From assembly GCA_964429915.1 (NCBI GenBank), contig CAYSDZ010000013.1, forward strand, positions 11,448 to 75,447: a DNA stretch of 64,000 nt. Reading direction: 5' to 3'. The stretch's first letter is position 1. Each line of letters starts with the position of its first letter. The DNA is from Alteromonas_F sp964429915. GTDB lineage: Bacteria; Pseudomonadota; Gammaproteobacteria; Enterobacterales; Alteromonadaceae. Under the pieces are notes generated by a model. It saw only the letters and a program-made list of their open reading frames with translations. It had not been told where the DNA came from and searched no databases. This document shows, piece after piece, positions 8,844-18,936 of the stretch. A program made the translations under genes and the position numbers.

Positions 8844-9305
8844 CTACAAGCCTAATTCACTTAAGCTTGCATAATCCAATGGTCTTGCACTTTCTGTCCA
8901 TTTAAGCAGGCGTTCTGATTCAGCAATAGCCACATCGTTAATACTCGCATTGCGACGTGTCATTAAGCCTTGCTCATTGAACTCCCAGTTTTCGTTTCCG
9001 TAGGCTCGGTACCAATCGCCAGACGAAGTATGATATTCATAGGCATAGCGCACCGCAATGCGGTTGTCTGTGAAAGCAAACAACTCTTTTACTAGACGGT
9101 ATTCCAGTTCGGTATTCCACTTATTGGTAAGAAATTCAACAATAGCCGGACGTCCACTCAGAAACGTATCGCGATTACGCCATACGCTATCTTCGCTGTA
9201 TGCTAGTGCGACTTTTTCTGCGTTTTTACCATTCCAGCCATCTTCAGCTGCTCGTACTTTTTGAATAGCGGTTTCTTTCGTAAACGGGGGAAGCGGTGGT
9301 CGCAT
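8844..9305 (-). CDS. DUF1348 / NTF2-like family protein
   Basis: A 153-residue protein of the nuclear transport factor 2-like fold (SnoaL-like superfamily, DUF1348). The family-typical features are visible: EDGWNGKNAEKVALAYSED near residues 21-39, a WRNRD motif at about 42-46, R-Y-A-Y-E-Y near 86-91 and W-E-F-N-E-x-G-L-M near 107-115. The fold forms a cone-shaped pocket used by many small-molecule isomerases and hydratases; members of DUF1348 have no firmly assigned reaction. It starts 21 bases after the parC stop on the same strand, so all three genes may share a transcript. Confidence 0.8.
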   Translation of the reverse strand: MRPPLPPFTKETAIQKVRAAEDGWNGKNAEKVALAYSEDSVWRNRDTFLSGRPAIVEFLTNKWNTELEYRLVKELFAFTDNRIAVRYAYEYHTSSGDWYRAYGNENWEFNEQGLMTRRNASINDVAIAESERLLKWTESARPLDYASLSELGL

Positions 9306-9326
9306 TTTTCGGTTTCCTATTGCGTT

Positions 9327-11600
9327 TTAGTGGTTTTCGGTGGATGAGGTGTTTACTAACACCTCAACGTTATCAACACGTTGTAAGCCTCTCGGAAGCT
9401 TATTGCCTCGACGGCCACGTTCGCCTCGATAATGTTCAAGATCAGACACCGAGAGCGTCATCGCACGCTTACCTGCCGATACTTTCACTGACGCACCCAC
9501 TGGTACAACGGCCACTTGAGTGACATATTCTTCTCTGGATTTCGCTTTTGCCGAAGGGATACTAATTAATTTATTGCCTTTTCCCTTCCCTAACACGGGC
9601 AAATCTGACAACGGGAATAACAACATTCTACCTTCATTCGATATACACAAACACAAACTATCAGCGAGCTTTGTTATCAAGCAGGGCGGTAGTGTTTTCG
9701 CGCCAACAGGCAACGATAAGTAGCCTTTCCCTGCCTTATTTTTACTTACCATATCAGCAAACTTACCCACAAAGCCATAGCCCGCATCACTGGCTATTAA
9801 ATATAACGTCTCATCGTCTGCCATAAGTACGTGCTCAAAACTCTCGCCGCCCACAATATTAAATCGTCCTGTCAATGGCTCGCCTTGACTTCTAGCAGAA
9901 GGTAAGGTGTGTGCATCACAGGCGAAGGTACGACCCGAGCTATCAATAAACACAGCAGGTTGATTGCTGCGTCCGATGGCATTGCTTAAGTATTCATCGC
10001 CCGCTTTGTAACTCAACTTTTCCACGTCGATATCATGACCTTTCGCGCAGCGAGCCCATCCTTTTTCAGACAGAACAACCGTTACTGCCTCAGATGGCAT
10101 TAATTCTTTTTCACTGAGTGCTTTGGCATCAGCACGTTCTACGATAGGCGATCGGCGCTCGTCACCATATTTTTCGGCGTCTTCTAGTATTTCTTTTTTA
10201 ATGAGCGTTTTTAATCGTCTATCAGAGCCTAATAGTTGCTGTAACTTGTTACGCTCTTCGGCCAATTCATTTTGTTCAGAGCGAATACGCATTTCTTCCA
10301 GTTTGGCGAGATGACGAAGTTTTAATTCTAAGATGGCTTCAGCTTGTTTATCACTTAAACCGAAACGCGAAATCAATGCTTTTTTGGGTTCGTCTTCGTA
10401 GCGAATAATCTCTATGACTTCATCTATATTCAAAAATGCAATGAGCAAACCTTCGAGAATATGCAGCCTTGCTAGCACTTTATCGAGACGATATTGTAGG
10501 CGATTTACCACGGTTTGCTTTCGGTATTCTAGCCACTCGCTCAAAATGGTGCGTAAATCTTTAACTTGGGGGCGGCCATCCAAACCAATCATATTTAAGT
10601 TAACGCGATAGCTTTTTTCTAAATCGGTCGTCGCAAACAAATGTTGCATTAACTGATCAGTATCGACGCGGTTTGAACGAGGGGTGATAACTAAGCGCGT
10701 TGGGTTTTCATGATCAGATTCGTCGCGCAAATCTGACACCATAGGAAGCTTTTTGGCCTGCATTTGAGCTGCAATTTGCTCAAGTATTTTTGCACCGCTC
10801 GTTTGATGTGGAAGCGATGTTATGACAACGTCACCATTTTCTTCAACAAACACAGCGCGCATTTTCACTGAGCCTTTACCCGTCTCATACAACTTTTCTA
10901 AATCAGGTTGAGGGGTGATGATTTCTGCATCAGTGGGATAATCTGGGCCTTTAACGAACCCGAGTAAATCGTGCAGTTCCGCCTTGTTGTTATCGAGTAA
11001 ATGTGCACAAGCAGCGGCTAGCTCTCGTGCGTTGTGAGGCGGAATGTCAGTTGCCATTCCAACAGCAATACCGGTTACACCATTCAATAGTATATGCGGT
11101 AATCTGGCAGGCAGCGTTTTGGGTTCTTGCAAGGTGCCGTCAAAATTGGCTTGCCACTCTACAGTGCCTTGACCCAGCTCACTGAGCAATAACTCACTGA
11201 ACCGACTTAATCTTGCTTCGGTATACCGCATTGCTGCAAAGGATTTGGGATCGTCTGGTGCACCCCAGTTACCTTGACCATCCACCAAGGGGTAGCGATA
11301 AGAGAAAGGCTGAGCCATTAACACCATGGCCTCATAGCACGCGGAATCGCCGTGAGGATGAAACTTACCCAATACATCACCCACTGTTCGGGCCGATTTT
11401 TTGTATTTAGCCGTCGCGCTTAAACCTAAGTCAGACATAGCATAAATGATGCGTCGCTGAACGGGTTTTAAGCCGTCGCCGATATGCGGCAACGCCCTGT
11501 CCATGATGACGTACATAGAGTAGTTCAGGTAAGCGTCTTCAGTGAAACGACGAATAGGCAGCTGCTCGGTGCCGTCTTTGCTAATGGTTATGTCACTCAT
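9327..11600 (-). CDS. parC: DNA topoisomerase IV subunit A
   Basis: ParC is the DNA-breaking subunit of topoisomerase IV, which decatenates sister chromosomes together with ParE. The protein is nearly colinear with enterobacterial ParC: EDAYLNYSMYVIMDRALP at about 21-38, the quinolone-determining region GKFHPHGDSACYE with S86 and E90 (the usual drug-sensitive residues), and catalytic Y126 in AAMRYTEAR. The C-terminal half forms the DNA-wrapping beta-pinwheel. I chose ATG 11600 (MSDITIS) because it matches the family start; an in-frame ATG 19 codons upstream adds a non-homologous extension. parE is not in this window next to it. Confidence 0.97.
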   Translation of the reverse strand: MSDITISKDGTEQLPIRRFTEDAYLNYSMYVIMDRALPHIGDGLKPVQRRIIYAMSDLGLSATAKYKKSARTVGDVLGKFHPHGDSACYEAMVLMAQPFSYRYPLVDGQGNWGAPDDPKSFAAMRYTEARLSRFSELLLSELGQGTVEWQANFDGTLQEPKTLPARLPHILLNGVTGIAVGMATDIPPHNARELAAACAHLLDNNKAELHDLLGFVKGPDYPTDAEIITPQPDLEKLYETGKGSVKMRAVFVEENGDVVITSLPHQTSGAKILEQIAAQMQAKKLPMVSDLRDESDHENPTRLVITPRSNRVDTDQLMQHLFATTDLEKSYRVNLNMIGLDGRPQVKDLRTILSEWLEYRKQTVVNRLQYRLDKVLARLHILEGLLIAFLNIDEVIEIIRYEDEPKKALISRFGLSDKQAEAILELKLRHLAKLEEMRIRSEQNELAEERNKLQQLLGSDRRLKTLIKKEILEDAEKYGDERRSPIVERADAKALSEKELMPSEAVTVVLSEKGWARCAKGHDIDVEKLSYKAGDEYLSNAIGRSNQPAVFIDSSGRTFACDAHTLPSARSQGEPLTGRFNIVGGESFEHVLMADDETLYLIASDAGYGFVGKFADMVSKNKAGKGYLSLPVGAKTLPPCLITKLADSLCLCISNEGRMLLFPLSDLPVLGKGKGNKLISIPSAKAKSREEYVTQVAVVPVGASVKVSAGKRAMTLSVSDLEHYRGERGRRGNKLPRGLQRVDNVEVLVNTSSTENH

Positions 11601-11810
11601 AGGTTCGCGCAGTATCTTATTCTTTGAATAGCATTGTGGCCGAAAGGTGGCAAGCATGCAATGTTGCGCTGACGTTCATAAGATCCGGAGCATCTTAATG
11701 AGCCATACCTTTTGGTAAAAATAGACGTTTACGCTCTTCCATCGTTGATATTTCGACACTATTTCGGTTATGGTTGCAAGAGATGATAAGTTGTCTTTTA
11801 GGAATGTAGT

Positions 11811-14800
11811 TTGTGTAAAACGTGGCGTTTACTCACTTGCCTGCTAATACTCTGCGCCCTTGGTCATTTCAAGGCAAACGCACAACAATACGTTCAAATA
11901 TATAGCCCCAATAAATCAACGTCTCTTAGTCCACATTTTGAATATTTATGGGAACCCTCTGACGCCTTATCAATACAAGAAGTGATGGTTCGCGATGATG
12001 AGTTCAGAGCCATGAAAGACAGTAATCCCAACTTTGGTATGTCTGAGCAAGCTCTTTGGTTAAGAGTGAATATCGACAACTTAACAGACAACACCGAGTT
12101 TGTCGTCAGTATTACCTTTGCTCAACTCGACTTTGTCGATTTTTACATAGTGCATGACGATGCTGTGCAAGCGCAAAGTCAGCAAGGTAAATTGCAAAGC
12201 GGTCAACGATTTAGGCTGCCGGCTTTTGCCTTTAGTTCTCCTGTGGGCGAATCGGTTTCGCTTTTTATACGGGTTCAGAGCGACTCGTCCTCGTTAATTG
12301 TTCCGACCTCGCTCCAGTCAGCAGAATCGTTTGCACTTAGCACGCAAATAGACAGCATCGCGTGGGGCTTGTTTTATGGCGGATTGTTTATTTTAGCCAT
12401 ATTCAACTTCGCATTATTTATTAAAGTAAAACAACTCAGTTTAATTGCCTATATCACCTATATTTCAGCAGTACTTATTTGGCATTTCATTTGGGGTGGC
12501 CATGTACATCTGCTGTTTTTAAACGGGCAGCCTACTGCTTTCGCTTCGCATACAGAAGTCATTTTTATGTTAGTGGGTGTCAGTGCTGGATTATTTACTG
12601 CAAGCTTTTTGGAGGTCAGCCGATACGCCCCAAGAATGGCGTATGCAGTGTATGTATTTATTCTGACACAACTTGTAGTTGGGGCAGTATCTGCACTCGA
12701 TTTGCTGTCGTCCGGCGCAAAAAACACCTTGGTTTATGGCGTAGCCTCCAGTGCTATATTGATTTATATCGCTGCTGGTTTTGAGGCCTTCTTCAACCAT
12801 TTGCGCTCAGCCATCTATTTTATCTTTGCATGGACCATTTTATGTCTTGGCGCGCTTGGCGGGCTTTTGAGTCTTGTTGGGGTACTTCCCTCCAATAACT
12901 TCACTATTTATTGCTTTCAAGTAGCGGTATTTTTAGAGGCTGGTTTATTTTCATTCGCGCTAATGGAAAAAACACAAAATCAGCTACAAAACGAGATTGA
13001 ACAAGCGACTACCGACCTTCGCAACAACATGGAGGTGATTGAAGAACAAAATGCGCGCTTGGATATAGCCAGAAAAAACGCCATAAAAGCCAGTAACATA
13101 AAATCCCAGTTTCTCGCTAATATGAGTCACGAAATTCGTACGCCTCTCAATGCAATTTTGGGTTTTGGTAAAGAGTTAGAAAGAGCTAATTTGGCCTTTA
13201 CCGAAAACGAGCAAGTGAAAATAGTGAATTCAGCAGCGGAAAACTTGTTGACGATAGTGAACGATGTTCTTGATTTTTCAAAGATTGAAGCCGGTAAGCT
13301 TCAAGTAAATAATTCCCCCTTTTCTCCGCTAAGTGTGTTTGAAGAAATGGTTGCCATTATGTCAAAAACAGCACACTCAAAAGGCTTGGATTTCATTTTC
13401 GACTCGTCGCCTTTGCCTGACAAGCTCATAAGCGATGAAATCAGGTTGAAGCAAGTACTTACAAACCTTATTGGTAATGCGTTAAAGTTTACCTCAAAAG
13501 GCAGTGTGACGTTGTCGGTATCCGCTCAACATCGACAGCATGGGGTCATCGATTTATTCTTTGATGTAAAAGACACCGGAATTGGAATTAGTCGTGCCGA
13601 TCGCAAAAAACTGTTTTCCGCATTTTCTCAAGTGGATGATGCAATAAATAGAAGTTTTCAAGGCACAGGGCTGGGATTAGTGATTAGCCAAGAACTGGTG
13701 CGCTTGATGAACGGTTCTATTGATCTTCGCAGTCAACCGGGTCAAGGTAGTACGTTTTCGGTTATGGTACGGGCTTCCCATATTAATCAACGGTCGTCTT
13801 TCTCCTACCCCAACAAAGTCACAGACTTGCATGTCGTCGTGTTCGACCCGCTTCCCGATTCGCGACGAGCCACCTCAAAAATGTTAAAAGCACTAGGCGC
13901 ACAAGTGACAAGCGTCGACAGTTTGGAGTATTTACAAACCTTAGATCAAGAATTTGATTTTTTAATGGTTTTTTTACCCAATCAATCGCGTTATTCAGAA
14001 GCAACCGTACTGCACTGTGCACTCACCATTAATGCCAAAACGCGAATAGTCTGGTATTGCAAGCAAGATCCCTTGCAAACCCGCCCTATTTTTAAACAGG
14101 GTTTTAACACGAGCTTGAGTATGCCAGCCACACCAAGTCGGCTTGCTAGACTGGTTGCCATCGATGCAATGCCAGTGCTAAAACGCCCCCTGCAAAAACC
14201 GGTTCAGTCTTACCGTTCGCAAAACAATGTCCATTTGCCTGAAATTAATATTCTCGCCGTAGATGATATGGCAATGAATTTATCGTTACTCGACACATGG
14301 TTAAAGAGCACAGACGTCACCCTCGTGAAAGCGTTTTCAGCCGAAGAAGCCATCAATCATTGCAAACAAACCGAGTTCGACTTAATTTTGATGGATGTAC
14401 AGATGCCGGTTATGGATGGCTTAGAAGCTACCAAGATCATCAGAAAAATAGACAAAAATATGGGCACACCCATCATCGCTGTCACCGCGCATGCATTTAA
14501 AGAAGAGCAAGAGCGTTTACTTTCAAATGGTATGGATGATTACCTGCCTAAGCCCTTAGCCTATGATGCGCTTATGAAAATGATTAAGCGCTGGCACAAC
14601 GAACCAGAGAGTTCAGCCAATCAATCGCAAACGGCGGTTTGTTGGAACTTAGCCATGAATCGCTCGAATCAAGACGAGCAAATATCTCAGCAAATGATGA
14701 AGGAATTTTTAGATTTTCTACCTAGCGCTCAAAAAGCCATTAGTCGAGCAGAAAAAGACGCTAACTATACTGTTCTAACACAAGAAATTCACAAACTACA

Positions 14801-14966
14801 TGGTGCGAGTTGTTACACTGGCGCTCCGGTGATCCAGTCACTTTCTAAACGTTTAGAAATACATTTAAAATTAAACGAACACCAGCAAGCGCTTGATCTT
14901 TTACCGTCACTTTATAACGCAATGATTGAATTTGAAGAAGAATGCGTTGACGTACTATATAGTTGA
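11811..14966 (+). CDS. Hybrid sensor histidine kinase, 7TMR-DISM input, BarA-like HPt
   Basis: A 1051-residue tripartite kinase. The start is TTG 11811 with AGGA seven bases upstream, followed by a signal peptide ending ANA at 24. Residues 25-175 are a periplasmic 7TMR-DISM extracellular domain and 183-385 hold seven membrane spans. A coiled coil (385-430) leads to HisKA with H440 (NMSHEIRTPLNAI) and an ATPase domain (N556, DTGIGI 588-593, GTGLGL 618-623). Residues 672-785 look like a receiver relic without the phosphorylated Asp. The true receiver (813-930) has D862, and the HPt has H994 in IHKLHGASCYTG, strongly like BarA. It probably feeds a UvrY/GacA-type regulator controlling CsrA small RNAs (inference); no regulator lies beside it. 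Confidence 0.92.
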   Translation: MCKTWRLLTCLLILCALGHFKANAQQYVQIYSPNKSTSLSPHFEYLWEPSDALSIQEVMVRDDEFRAMKDSNPNFGMSEQALWLRVNIDNLTDNTEFVVSITFAQLDFVDFYIVHDDAVQAQSQQGKLQSGQRFRLPAFAFSSPVGESVSLFIRVQSDSSSLIVPTSLQSAESFALSTQIDSIAWGLFYGGLFILAIFNFALFIKVKQLSLIAYITYISAVLIWHFIWGGHVHLLFLNGQPTAFASHTEVIFMLVGVSAGLFTASFLEVSRYAPRMAYAVYVFILTQLVVGAVSALDLLSSGAKNTLVYGVASSAILIYIAAGFEAFFNHLRSAIYFIFAWTILCLGALGGLLSLVGVLPSNNFTIYCFQVAVFLEAGLFSFALMEKTQNQLQNEIEQATTDLRNNMEVIEEQNARLDIARKNAIKASNIKSQFLANMSHEIRTPLNAILGFGKELERANLAFTENEQVKIVNSAAENLLTIVNDVLDFSKIEAGKLQVNNSPFSPLSVFEEMVAIMSKTAHSKGLDFIFDSSPLPDKLISDEIRLKQVLTNLIGNALKFTSKGSVTLSVSAQHRQHGVIDLFFDVKDTGIGISRADRKKLFSAFSQVDDAINRSFQGTGLGLVISQELVRLMNGSIDLRSQPGQGSTFSVMVRASHINQRSSFSYPNKVTDLHVVVFDPLPDSRRATSKMLKALGAQVTSVDSLEYLQTLDQEFDFLMVFLPNQSRYSEATVLHCALTINAKTRIVWYCKQDPLQTRPIFKQGFNTSLSMPATPSRLARLVAIDAMPVLKRPLQKPVQSYRSQNNVHLPEINILAVDDMAMNLSLLDTWLKSTDVTLVKAFSAEEAINHCKQTEFDLILMDVQMPVMDGLEATKIIRKIDKNMGTPIIAVTAHAFKEEQERLLSNGMDDYLPKPLAYDALMKMIKRWHNEPESSANQSQTAVCWNLAMNRSNQDEQISQQMMKEFLDFLPSAQKAISRAEKDANYTVLTQEIHKLHGASCYTGAPVIQSLSKRLEIHLKLNEHQQALDLLPSLYNAMIEFEEECVDVLYS

Positions 14967-14969
14967 AGT

Positions 14970-15671
14970 TTATTGTTTTTCAGACGCTTCCTCAAACCGA
15001 CTGGTTTGGCACGACTTCAATAAGTCAATAAACTCGCTGGGTTCTCTATCAAGCTCAGCGGCAGCAATATAAATGTCATACCCTAAGCTTTCACGTAGCT
15101 GGCGCATTCTGTTTGCTAGCATCGCTTGAACGCCAGTGAGCATTTTGCCTGATGCTAGCTTAAATTTTGTGTCATTAAGAATGTCTCCTCCAGCACAATT
15201 CCCCGTTGTACACGCTTTATCGGGATTTTGCAGTAGCAAGGGACGCTGCTCCATCAAAAGGTGAGTCGCTAACCTTGGCGAAATACTGCTGACAAAGCCT
15301 TCATAGTCGGTTATTTTAAAACCAATAAAATTCAGTGTTTTTTGCTCTAATCCTTTAGTTACTCGAGGCTGATCAAAGCGCTGAATCGACGACCAAGGAA
15401 TACGCCATTGCCCCAAACGATGTAGATAGGTAAGCTCAGTAGGAGTAATAGTGATACTGTGTTCTGGTTCTTTTATTTTAAACAGCCCGATGAGCAATGT
15501 AACCAAGCCTGCACAACTCAGAAAAAAGCCCGGAATATTCAAGCTTGCCGGAGCGATCGAGAGCCAAAGAACGCTCAAACCTAGTATTCCAAAGCCAATG
15601 ACTAAGGTGGTGAACCCATTGCGTTTAGCCGCAGCTCTCACGCGAATTATTTTGCTGTTACTTTCTGACAT
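14970..15671 (-). CDS. DUF2982-like membrane protein
   Basis: About 233 residues with two adjacent membrane spans (roughly residues 22-65 of the chosen form), then a soluble PH-like segment (ITITPTELTYLHRLGQWRIPW) and a cytoplasmic helical tail. The W-R-I-P-W-x-x-I-x-R-F passage is what one sees in small bacterial PH-like membrane proteins. I assign it to DUF2982, known from Alteromonadales and Shewanella, from memory. The start is uncertain: ATG 15671 (MSESNSK) is preferred, but an in-frame ATG at 15698 would add nine hydrophobic residues; neither has a strong ribosome-binding site. Its stop lies three bases from that of the hybrid kinase, the two genes converging. Confidence 0.65.
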   Translation of the reverse strand: MSESNSKIIRVRAAAKRNGFTTLVIGFGILGLSVLWLSIAPASLNIPGFFLSCAGLVTLLIGLFKIKEPEHSITITPTELTYLHRLGQWRIPWSSIQRFDQPRVTKGLEQKTLNFIGFKITDYEGFVSSISPRLATHLLMEQRPLLLQNPDKACTTGNCAGGDILNDTKFKLASGKMLTGVQAMLANRMRQLRESLGYDIYIAAAELDREPSEFIDLLKSCQTSRFEEASEKQ

Positions 15672-15846
15672 GCTAAAGACCAAGATAGTAATAAACAACC
15701 AGCCACATAAGTATGGCCCAAACTATATATAATCGTATTCTACGACAGCGAGGACAATTCGTATTAAAAAGTGTAGAAAGTAATTTTCGCATAACTAATC
15801 CGCATAGGCTGTCTGCTGACCTTATGTAACGTACTACTCAGCCACA

Positions 15847-18800
15847 TTACAAAGCCCGATTATGCCGTGTAAGCAGAGCCACAACCGCTGGCGTAAAAAA
15901 CAAAGAAAGCACGACAGAAAAGCCTACTCCACCAGCAATCACTACCGCTAATGGCGGCCAAAAAGAACCCTGAGCAAAAATCAGCAAAGGAATTAAGCCG
16001 CCCACAGTTGTTAAGGTCGTCGATAATATATGTCGACTACAGCTCATTGTTTCTTTGACTATTTCTTGTTTATCCCCCGTTCTTGCCCGTTTATTTGCTT
16101 TTATCGCAGCTATAACAACGATAGAGCCATTAATCGTTACCCCAATTAGCCCTGCGCTCCCTAAAATGGGGTTAAATCCAATGGGTAAACCTGACAACCA
16201 CAAACTGAGAAAGCCGAGCCCTACCGACAATACTGCAACAGCACCAATAACCACGGCCAACCGCACGCTGCTGAAGGTAAGAATAAGCGTCGTGATCATC
16301 AATACTAAAAGCACTGGCAAATAAGCCGCTAACTGACCTATTGCTTGATTTTGCTGATCAGCATCGCCTGACATAGACAAGCGATAACCCGCTGGCAATG
16401 TCAGGTTTTCAGCTAAGTAGTTACGCAATTGATTGCTTACGTCTACAGCAGGGACTCCTGGCAATAAAAAAGCCTGTACTTTATTCAAGCGTTCACCATT
16501 TACACGGGTAATACTGCTTATCGCCGGTTGAAGCACGAGTTCGCCAATCGTATCAACGCTTGCCCACTGGTCTACGCGCTGAGAAGACAAAATAGGCAAG
16601 CCTCCTATTGATGAAGGCGCACTTCTAACTTCATCAGACATTCTTACTCGAATAGGAATATCTTCTGTACCCTGTAACAAAGAACCGTTTGTTTCACCCC
16701 TTAGTGCTCTGTTTAACTGTACAGAAATGTCATCGAGACTCACTCCAACAGTTGCGGCAATATCTTGATTCGTTTGTAAAATGAATTCAGGCTCAGTAAA
16801 AGCGATACTGGCGATAGATTGAGTAATACCCCCTATTTTCGACATAGCTAGTCTAACTTGCTGCCCCAAATCATTTAACACCACTAAATCAGGACCAAAA
16901 ATTTCTATTTCTACGGGTGCAAAAATAGGCGGCCCTTGGCCAAACCCTCTTACCACCACACGCAGGTCGGGGTGGGTATCTTGAATGGTTTGCTGAAGCG
17001 TTGCAGTGAGTTCCGCTGCCGTTTTTACACTATCAGTCGTGATAACTGCATTGGCATAATTTGCTCGATTTTCAATGCCCATCACTTGATTGTAATAAAC
17101 AGAAGGTGTTGAACCACCGATATGCCACGTGACCTGTTCAACACTTGTAATGCGTTTTAGCTGATGGTCAATACCTTTTATCGCATCATGGGTTTCATAA
17201 ATACTCTGACCAAAATTACTCCACACGTAAACTTGGAACTGATTGCGATCCGCACTGGGAAAGAAGACATTTGCCAATTGAGAAGCAAAAACAAATCCGC
17301 TAATACAAAACACAACAACACATACCACAATTCGCTTAGGACGTCTTACCGCCCACAAAACACAACGTTCAAAGCTCGACGAAACCTCGGGTAAATCAAT
17401 TCCGGTAAAAAAAGATTTGATGTTTTTATCACTTGGAAGGTATCGAGCCGCAAGGGCCGCAATAATAGTAAGCGAGATAACTAGCGAGCCCACTAATGCC
17501 ATTACAACACTGATTGCGATAGGGCCAATAAAATCGCCAATGTTGCCATTGAGTAAAAAAATTGGCATAAACCCCAATACGGTTGTAATGGTGGACGCCG
17601 ATAAAGGAATAAAAAGGTGTTTGACTGCTTTGCGCATAGCCCCAATACGACTCGCGCCCGGTTTTTGCAGGTTGATGCGTATTTCATCAGTGATCACAAT
17701 GGCATTGTCTATCAACAATCCAATGGCAATAATGATACCGAAAATTGACATCTGATGAATTTGTTCACCGAAAAAACTTAGGGAAAACAAAGTGAACGAA
17801 GCACAAAGAGGTAATGCAAGCCCAACGATAAACGACGCTCGCCAGCCCATAAATAACAGAATAACTAACATCACCACGAGTGAGCCAAGCAATAAATTCG
17901 TGGTCAGTTCTTCTAATCTCGCTTGGGTATACAGGTTTTGTTCAAACACCACTTCAACATCAACACTATCACCGAATTGTGAGCGAAACTGTGCGATAAC
18001 TGCGTTGGCTTGTTGGGTCCATTTGTCAACTCGAACATTGGTTTGCATTCGGGCTGCAACCGTCACTACCCGTTGTGAATCGACTAGCATGATACTGCTT
18101 TCTGGGGTTTGCCATCGTTTCTTTACTGACGCAATATCTCCTAGCCTCAGCGTTGAACCTTGGTTGTTCACCAGTGGTATGGAACGGATGGTGTCGATTG
18201 AATCTAAACCCTGTGCAACCTGAATTCGAATATTGTAATCACTGCCGAATAGTGAACCAGATGGTAGCTTAGGGTCAGCCTGACGGATGAGCTGGCTGAC
18301 CTCTCCAACTGTTAAGCCCGCCATTGCTAGTTGGTTTGGATCTATCTCTACCACCACCTCTTCTTGCGGCGCACCAAATATTCTTACCAATTCAGTGCCC
18401 GAAATATTTCGAAAACGGTCAGACATTTCATCTGCAAGGCGCGAAACAACTGCCAACGAAACAGGGTGTTTGGCATGGGGTTTGATTGCAACCAGTTGAG
18501 TAAACGCCGTAGCACCGCGTTTATCGTCTAACACAGGTGTAGAAGCGCCGACGGGAAAACGCGTAGACGCATCGGCAATGGCATCACGAATTTTGCTGAA
18601 AATTTGCTGGTTAGTTGTATCGTCTACCCAGTCTTGTAACTCTACTGAAATAGAGGAAAAACCAGCACTGGACGTGGATGTGAGTTTCTTTATTTCAAAT
18701 AAAGTACGTAGTTCGTCTTCTAAAACATCCGTAACCAGTGCTTCTACTCGCTGTGCAGATGCGCCCGGAAAAGGAGTTAATATGATCACATTACGCAGAT

Positions 18801-18918
18801 CAATTCTTGGATCTTCCAAACGCGGCAAGGTGAAGATCGCAGACACGCCAGCAACCAATATGACCAAAATACTTAAAACCAATAAATGGCCGTGACGAAA
18901 AAACAGTGCTGATGCCAT
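15847..18918 (-). CDS. RND efflux transporter permease
   Basis: A 1023-residue inner-membrane pump of the AcrB/MdtB superfamily, with the duplicated 12-span plan and two large periplasmic loops (about 33-335 and 560-860). The N-terminal domain keeps FPGASAQRVEALVT at about 50-64. In span 4 the usual paired Asp is D404-N405 (GLLIDNAIVIT), and span 10 has a Asn-containing stretch (GVTINGSIVV) where AcrB has its Lys, so the proton relay differs from AcrB, as in other RND subfamilies. It is expressed after the adaptor gene (18 bases apart). An outer-membrane channel gene is absent, so a TolC-type partner elsewhere is presumably used. Substrate unknown. Confidence 0.93.
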   Translation of the reverse strand: MASALFFRHGHLLVLSILVILVAGVSAIFTLPRLEDPRIDLRNVIILTPFPGASAQRVEALVTDVLEDELRTLFEIKKLTSTSSAGFSSISVELQDWVDDTTNQQIFSKIRDAIADASTRFPVGASTPVLDDKRGATAFTQLVAIKPHAKHPVSLAVVSRLADEMSDRFRNISGTELVRIFGAPQEEVVVEIDPNQLAMAGLTVGEVSQLIRQADPKLPSGSLFGSDYNIRIQVAQGLDSIDTIRSIPLVNNQGSTLRLGDIASVKKRWQTPESSIMLVDSQRVVTVAARMQTNVRVDKWTQQANAVIAQFRSQFGDSVDVEVVFEQNLYTQARLEELTTNLLLGSLVVMLVILLFMGWRASFIVGLALPLCASFTLFSLSFFGEQIHQMSIFGIIIAIGLLIDNAIVITDEIRINLQKPGASRIGAMRKAVKHLFIPLSASTITTVLGFMPIFLLNGNIGDFIGPIAISVVMALVGSLVISLTIIAALAARYLPSDKNIKSFFTGIDLPEVSSSFERCVLWAVRRPKRIVVCVVVFCISGFVFASQLANVFFPSADRNQFQVYVWSNFGQSIYETHDAIKGIDHQLKRITSVEQVTWHIGGSTPSVYYNQVMGIENRANYANAVITTDSVKTAAELTATLQQTIQDTHPDLRVVVRGFGQGPPIFAPVEIEIFGPDLVVLNDLGQQVRLAMSKIGGITQSIASIAFTEPEFILQTNQDIAATVGVSLDDISVQLNRALRGETNGSLLQGTEDIPIRVRMSDEVRSAPSSIGGLPILSSQRVDQWASVDTIGELVLQPAISSITRVNGERLNKVQAFLLPGVPAVDVSNQLRNYLAENLTLPAGYRLSMSGDADQQNQAIGQLAAYLPVLLVLMITTLILTFSSVRLAVVIGAVAVLSVGLGFLSLWLSGLPIGFNPILGSAGLIGVTINGSIVVIAAIKANKRARTGDKQEIVKETMSCSRHILSTTLTTVGGLIPLLIFAQGSFWPPLAVVIAGGVGFSVVLSLFFTPAVVALLTRHNRAL

Positions 18919-18936
18919 AGTCTGATCCTGTAGAGC

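Noticed and set aside
17417..18223. Long plus-strand frames opposite the RND permease gene
   Set aside because: They are antisense shadows of a well-supported gene, lack ribosome sites and have no recognisable domains.
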